From Struthidea cinerea (Eukaryota > Chordata > Aves > Passeriformes > Corcoracidae), in contig VZTI01001178.1 in the NCBI GenBank assembly GCA_013397865.1, positions 345,946-409,945 of the forward strand: a DNA stretch of 64,000 nt, written 5' to 3'. The notes under the pieces are model-generated. The model had not been told where the DNA came from. It did not search any database and worked only from the letters and a program-made list of their open reading frames with translations. Of the stretch, positions 58,066 to 64,000 are shown in pieces. Both the position numbers and the translations under genes were made by a program. Position 1 is the stretch's first letter. Each line of letters begins with the position of its first letter.

Positions 58066-61000
58066 TTGCTTGTGCAATGAGGGTTAGGAGGGGTTGGGAG
58101 ATTCTCAGAGTGTTGGGGACACCAAGAAGTCAATTGGGAATAAAAAGCTGATTCCCAAGGTGAGAGAGGCTGCCTGTGGTGCCTGGAGATGCCTTTTTCT
58201 GCTAAAAGGGAGCTGTCCTGCCCAGACTTGCCCTTTTGTCCACAGGTTTTAAATACCAGGTTTGTGCAACTTTTCTTTGAGAGCTCAGAAAATGTGGTTT
58301 AAATGTTCTTGCAAATTAATAAACAAGACGTATATTTGGAAGTCTGAAACCACAGTAAAGCCCCTGAGCAAAGATAATTGTCTGACTGTATTGGAGCTTA
58401 CATTAAAGCATGTCCAGAGAGCTGGAGCAGGGCAGGAAACCAATATATTAATTAATCTCCGCAGTGCCATTGGCCTTATGTGCCTCCCTCTGCAGAGGAA
58501 CATTCACAGTGGAAGGGTTGTCATGTCCACTGTGCCATTTAAAAAAGTATTCAAGTGATAGTGCTGATTGCTAAAAGATCTTTATTTAAAACTTCCTGTA
58601 TTTAATTTTTAAAATTTTTTTCTAACGTCATATATTCTTCATTTAAGAAGAGAAGATAATGCAAAAAAAAAACAACTTTTTTTTTCCTTCCTTAGAGAAA
58701 GAGATTTCAGGCAGCTGAGAATCTCATTTAGCAGGTGGAGATGCACATCAAATGGGAAGTGATTATTTTCTTTAAAAAAATATTTTATAGGAATAGAAAC
58801 CCCAGAACTAAAAGTTTGTGTGAAGGGGTTTGTGGTGACCAATTGCCTTCTGTAGCTGAATGACCGTAATTGGTATTGGGGATCCCATAGCCCTTCCCCG
58901 CCGTCCTAGTGCATTGGTGAGCTCAGGCTCCCTGGCCATAGGTGTGCCATGAATTTGGAATTTGAACATTGGGAAAGCCAGAAAATTTGGTACTTAAAGT
59001 ATTTTAAAACTGTCTTTGTGGCTGTACCTAACGTGGTTAATTTTTGGCATCGCAAGCAGTAAAATGGGATCAGTGTTTCATTGTAGCACTGCGGATCCTG
59101 CTCAGATCTCTATTCCCATAGATTAGAGATTCCCAGCCTCCTTTATTTGGGCGCATGGATAGATCTGCCAGGGAAGCCTACATTCCATGAGCTGCACAGC
59201 ACAGTGAGCTTGTTTTAATTATTTGACTTCTGCTGCCCACAGTTGCAGTTCTGAGACCCTCACACATCCACACCCCCCAGGCTGAAACCCACTGAGCTCA
59301 ACTCAGAACCAGGCAATAAATGCATCCTGAGTAGCCCGGGAGCCCCCAGAGTGCACAGAAATGCAGTTTGCTGGTATTTGAATGACATTTCATTCCAGTG
59401 ATTTTTCGATATTCTCTTATTGTAATATACCGTTACTCTCCTGATTTTCCTTGTGCAGTACCTTCTCACATAATTGAATTTGGGCTCTCTGATGATGAAC
59501 TTCCATCGAAAGTAGCAATTACAGCTTTCAACAGTGTCCAGTCAATCACAGCAACCCTTTAGTTGTGCCAGGTTCTCGCTTTGTGGCCAAGGATTAAACA
59601 CAATCCATTTAGCATTTGTTTATTTATGAGGTGGGCTTGGAGCTGACCTTGCCAGGCTTTTCCAGCTTCATGTTGTGTGATCCTGGAGTCAGACTTCAGA
59701 AATCTTGTTTTATGTAATACAGATGGACATAATGTAATCAGGGAGGTGTTGACAAAGCTGATTTGAAACATGCGAAATTAAATCCTCATCAGGTCAGCAC
59801 TTTCAGCCTGCAATTCCCGTCTCTTCTTTCATTTCTCCTGAGGCTCGTGAGCTATCTCTGCTTTCCATATTGTGTGATTATTTTCTTCCTTTCCACTGTA
59901 TTAATTTAATGTCATGGACACAGAGTTTACTCGGAAAATTGGGCTGAGAGGGGTATGTGCATTTTGGTGTTTTCCCCATATCCCTAATGTAATTTGCTAG
60001 TTTTTGTGTGTGTTTGTGGTATAAGTCTGAGGTCAGAAATGCAGATGTATCGGTATTTGTCACGTGATTCCAACTTCTTGCCCAAGTGTTTATAAACTTC
60101 GGGTCAAATTTCAGTTCTTGTTTAATAATTTTTCTTCCTTTCCTGGTGGCAATGAGATGTGAAAAGTTGTCTTAATTCTGCTGTCATGTATTGTAGGGTG
60201 ACACCCACAGCACTTTACATCTTGACTGATTTATTTTAAACCCTCTGAAGCAGAATTTTCAAGGTATTTCTCTGTTGATTCACTCCTGAATTACGTTTCC
60301 AGGCTGTGATTGAGAGTTATGGGATTAAAACTCTACTTGTCACATTCAGAAGGACAGGGATGCTCCACCCAGGCTAGGATGGGTTATTTTTGCATTTTGT
60401 GCAAATTATTTGAGCAAAACAAACACGAGATTTTAGCAGATAGTGTTTGAAGCTCATTGGTTTTCAATCTAGATTGGTGTCAGCACAGGCCTTAATTAAA
60501 TTGTAGCCTTTGGGGTAAAATTTATGTCTTGGAAAATATCATTTTCTGTGGACCTCTAAATCCTCCTGAATTGTTGGTTCTGTAGGGCAGAGCTGTGCTT
60601 TTCCATCAGGGGAGCAATCTCCAGGCACAACAGCAGTGTGATAGAAATAATAAATAAACCAATAAATCAGTTCTCACCGGCTCTCACCTCTCAGGTGGAG
60701 GTCAGGAAGAAAAGTCACAGGTGGAGGGAGCAGCCAGGAGAAGCTGCAGTGCCTGATGTCCCCGCGGAGGAGAACAACGCCAGGTCATATTTGGCATTTA
60801 ATCGAAGGAGCACATTGCCTGCCCAAGTGGGATGTGCCAGGCAGACACTGAACTCTCTGCCAGGAGCCTGGCAGGGCTCTCACACCACGGGCACCTCGGG
60901 AAGGAATTTGTCACCACCCGCATGTCCTGCCATTCACTGGGGTGTCACATGGCACCAAAGCCATGGCAGTTGTGTCACTCCTCTGCTGTGGCACTGGGGC

Positions 61001-64000
61001 TGTGCCAAAGAACCTGAATTACAGGAACAGACACTTGTAGGGGTCCCACAATGTTTTAGGAGTTCTGTCCTTGTTTAGCTTGAGGAGCTCTTTCCACAAA
61101 CCCCCTTTCTGTGATTCTCTCTCTTGTGCAAACAGAAGTGTGAAAATACGTTGGATTTGTGGATGTGGGACTCCTTCAAAACCATAGGGGAGGTTCTTGT
61201 CTAGTGAAAGGTGTATTTAAAATTTACAATTTTATAAACAAGCAAGAACTGTAGAGTCTAGGGACATCAAGCTGCATATTTATCTATTTAGTATAAAGTT
61301 TATGTTTACTTGAGATAAAGTTTACTTAATACAAATCACCCTGCAGATCTCCTGTAGGCATTTCCTGCCCTGTGACACAACTGAGTGTGAGCAGGCAGGA
61401 CCCAATGCTTGATAAGGCACTAGAGGGTTTTAATTCCTGATAGGGCACGGAAATACCATAAACGATGGGAGCAGCTAGTGGGGTTTGAGAAGGTGGAAAA
61501 GGACATGAGATGTTTTCTCGATACAGTTGTGTCATGTACAAATGTACAAGTTCTGACTAAATTAATCAACTTGACCTACCGGAGAACTTCAAAGTGTGAG
61601 TGTGAAAGTGGGCTGGGCCTTTTGTGAAATGTCCTGTAAACATTTGTTCCAGTACATTTGGTTCTCAATTTACAATGAAGAAGGGTTCATTCATCTACAG
61701 AGGAATTGCTTAATGGTCTCTGTACACCAGAACTTTTATTAATATAACGGTGTCACATTTCATTGCAAGGGCAGAGCTGCTGAGAGGTGGAGGAAGTGGC
61801 ATTTTAAATAAAATTATATTTCTATTCTAATGGCCAGGATTAAGTTTTGTAGTGACTTCTCACTCATTTACATCTCTCCTGAAATACTGAAGGAGCTGTT
61901 ATAGAGCAGCTCCTTTAGTTTGTTTGGCCTTTAATGTTCACAAGGTCCATGCGTCAGTGTTTTGTGTAAGCACTCCTGGGATTTGAGGTATTTTCCCCTC
62001 CTGTGGAAAAGAATCCATGGCAGAAACAAGATAATTTGTCTTGTTACAGCTTGACATGTGTGGTGAATCAGACATATGTATGTTGTGCTATTTATTTCCT
62101 CTATAAATTAAAATAATGTCAAATATACATAATACACATGCATATAAAAATGTGGGAATGTGATTATACCTATAGATAGTATTCCAAGCTTGTCTTGGGG
62201 TGAGGCCAGGGTTTTCCCTATGCCTGGCTGGTAGGAAAGCTCCTTCCCCAGCTGTTGCTCTGAGGTTTTACATGCCCAGAGGAAACCTTGTAAAAAGGAG
62301 AGTGTATTGAGAAGTTGCTTTTCTTCCTACTCTCCCCCCTTTCTGGCCCTACTCCTCTCCCTGTTTCATTGCTGCAAGTTCAGAAAGTTATTTTCCTTCA
62401 TCCAGGCCACTGATGGGCAGGAGAAAGCCACCAGACTCAATCCATAAAGGACTAATATTACCTGCAGCATCTCCAGCCTTCCTTGCTCTCTGTCTCAGAT
62501 GGCAGGGAATTAAATAGTGGCTATTAAAGATTAATAAGGGTGCACAGATGGTTATCAAGTGCTGATAATTGTGTCAGAGAAAAAATCTTCAGTATCATTT
62601 CCAATATTTCTGTGATGCTGTGACTAAGTTTGAATTTCCCTCAGCGGTAGAATATTCCAAGTCTGGCAAAAGCTCAAAGAACTGACTGTTTTAAAGGCTC
62701 AATTTTGCATGCAGAGCTTTTCTAATTTGCAGTAAAAGTCCAGGACACCTTCACAGGAAGAATAATGGGACTGCATTTTGGGATCTCAGTGGGAAGGGTT
62801 TGGGAAGAGTTTATCGTGGAATTTTATAGACATAGATTAAAGAAATGGAGTGTGGTAGAAAGAGCGGGGCGCTGGGACATCCGTGTTGATCCAGTGTGAG
62901 GGTACAGACCCTGAACATGCACTTGGTTCCCAGGATTATTTCAAATTAGGACATACTATCCTCTGCACTCACTCTCACGACTGCAGCCAACACATTTCAG
63001 AGGAGAAATCTGGCAGGAATTGCCAGAAGCCTGAGAAGCTGTGTAGTGAATCCATCTGTACTCTCAAGTGCTGATGAAGATGTAAATGCAGCCCCATTAT
63101 TTTCGAATCTTTAAACCAAGGAAGCACTTTGATAAGCTGATTGTTTTAACTGCTCTAGAAGGTGGGTCTTGATCACATCACCCTTCCTTCCATTCTGTCA
63201 CCTCAGGGAATTAGACTGACGCTGCTGTGGGATAATTTGTTCAGAATCTTTTTATTCAGCTGCAATATGGTCAAACCCCAACATCTAGAAATCCTCAGGA
63301 TGAGCCTTTTTCAAAATCATGGCATTGATTTAAAAAGTTGAGGGTTTTTTTTCTTTTTTTTTTCTTTTTTGGTTTATCTCTTGTTTCTGAGTTGCACAAG
63401 TTGGTTTCCTCTGCTTTAAATTAAGTGGGAAACCTCTCTTGTGGTGGAGCTGGGGCTGTGAGAGCCAGGCCAGGTCTCCTCCTCTCAATGTGCAAAGGAG
63501 AATTGAAGCAGCAAATTTTTAGTCTTTCAACCCCCAAATTTTTTTAAACATTTATTGCAAAGGTGAGGGTCTCCCTTCTGAGCTGACAGTACACCTCTGT
63601 ATTCTAAATCACGGCATTTTCATGCAGATTTTTTTCAGCTCTCTGCAGCTTTCCCCAGGTAGGTGCATTTTTTTCCCTCCTGAGGACAGTGGGTGATGTT
63701 TAGGGTGGGAAGGACACACGAGCCCAGTGAGCAGCATTTCCCTGGGGCATTGTGACTCTTGGTTTGGAGGCTCATTTTCTCTGGGATGTGTTTTTTATTG
63801 GAGCAGAAATATGATGATCACAAAGCTGGGGATGAAATTGTATGGGCTGTAATTCCTAACCCAGCCGTGCCATTACTGCAGTGTTAATTAGTTCATCCTT
63901 AACCCTCTTGAAGAGAACAAAGCAGAGTTAAATGCTTTGGCCCAGTGTCAAGCAGCATGTTGGGGTTTCAGAACTTCAAATCTTGGATCTGAAGCAAAGG
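58066..64000. other. Non-coding DNA, no recognised gene
   Basis: AT-rich unique sequence. A poly-T-rich patch lies at 63345-63370. The intervals 58860-59230, 59585-59810 and 62440-62620 are repeat-free and have clustered ATTA/TAAT motifs, so they may be conserved non-coding sequence. The 146-codon frame at 60638-61078 has no recognisable domain. An acceptor-like tract before about 61135 opens a short frame (KCENTLDLWMWDSFKTIG) with only a weak donor. Confidence 0.52.

Noticed and set aside
57771..58133. ORFs of 70-99 codons on both strands
   Set aside because: They are derived from the antisense CR1 fragment at 57787-58065.
60638..61078. 146-codon + strand ORF
   Set aside because: GC-rich local sequence with no recognisable motif; Trp/His/Cys-rich end typical of non-coding translation.
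1..64000. tRNA, rRNA, CRISPR arrays, operons, phage or bacterial insertion sequences, and retroviral LTRs
   Set aside because: I saw no cloverleaf-type tRNA with A and B boxes, no regularly spaced direct repeats, no ribosome-site/operon layout and no paired LTRs. The sequence is vertebrate nuclear DNA in character.

Overview
The window looks like avian, probably songbird, nuclear DNA. The basis is seven degraded fragments of the bird LINE CR1, moderate GC, the lack of SINEs, and gene-free sequence whose CpGs are concentrated at one site. Nothing suggests a prokaryote, plasmid or virus. The longest ATG-initiated frame is 268 codons, and none of the frames reads as a protein family I recognise. 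I therefore read the window as intronic or intergenic DNA of a vertebrate gene locus.

The one clear functional landmark is a CpG-rich block at about 37,165-37,560, interrupted by an 88-base assembly gap (37,315-37,402). It carries exon-like structures on both strands. On the + strand an ATG at 37,450 is followed 13 bases later by a strong splice donor. On the - strand an ATG at 37,245 opens exactly 33 codons that end at a donor-like site. The block is best read as a promoter with one or two first exons, possibly divergent. I could not identify the gene.

Layout: 1-10,440 is unannotated DNA with weak exon-like segments near 266, 1,322 and 9,077 and an AT palindrome at 7,299-7,357. A 240-bp polypyrimidine mirror-type tract lies at 10,471-10,710. 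From 10,711 to 37,140 there are four CR1 fragments, a C-homopolymer gap at 20,095-20,105, AT-rich segments that look like conserved non-coding elements (15,500-15,800 and 33,530-34,300), and an exon-like segment at 35,568. After the CpG block, 37,560-64,000 holds three more CR1 fragments, small tandem duplications, and an acceptor-bounded 92-codon open frame at 44,411.

Recognised CR1 adds up to only about 1.3 kb, or 2% of the window. That makes it repeat-poor and fits a regulatory landscape around the CpG promoter. No tRNA, rRNA, complete mobile element, endogenous retrovirus or CRISPR array was found. All gene-structure calls below are hypotheses made from splice-site and frame inspection only; no homology search could be run.
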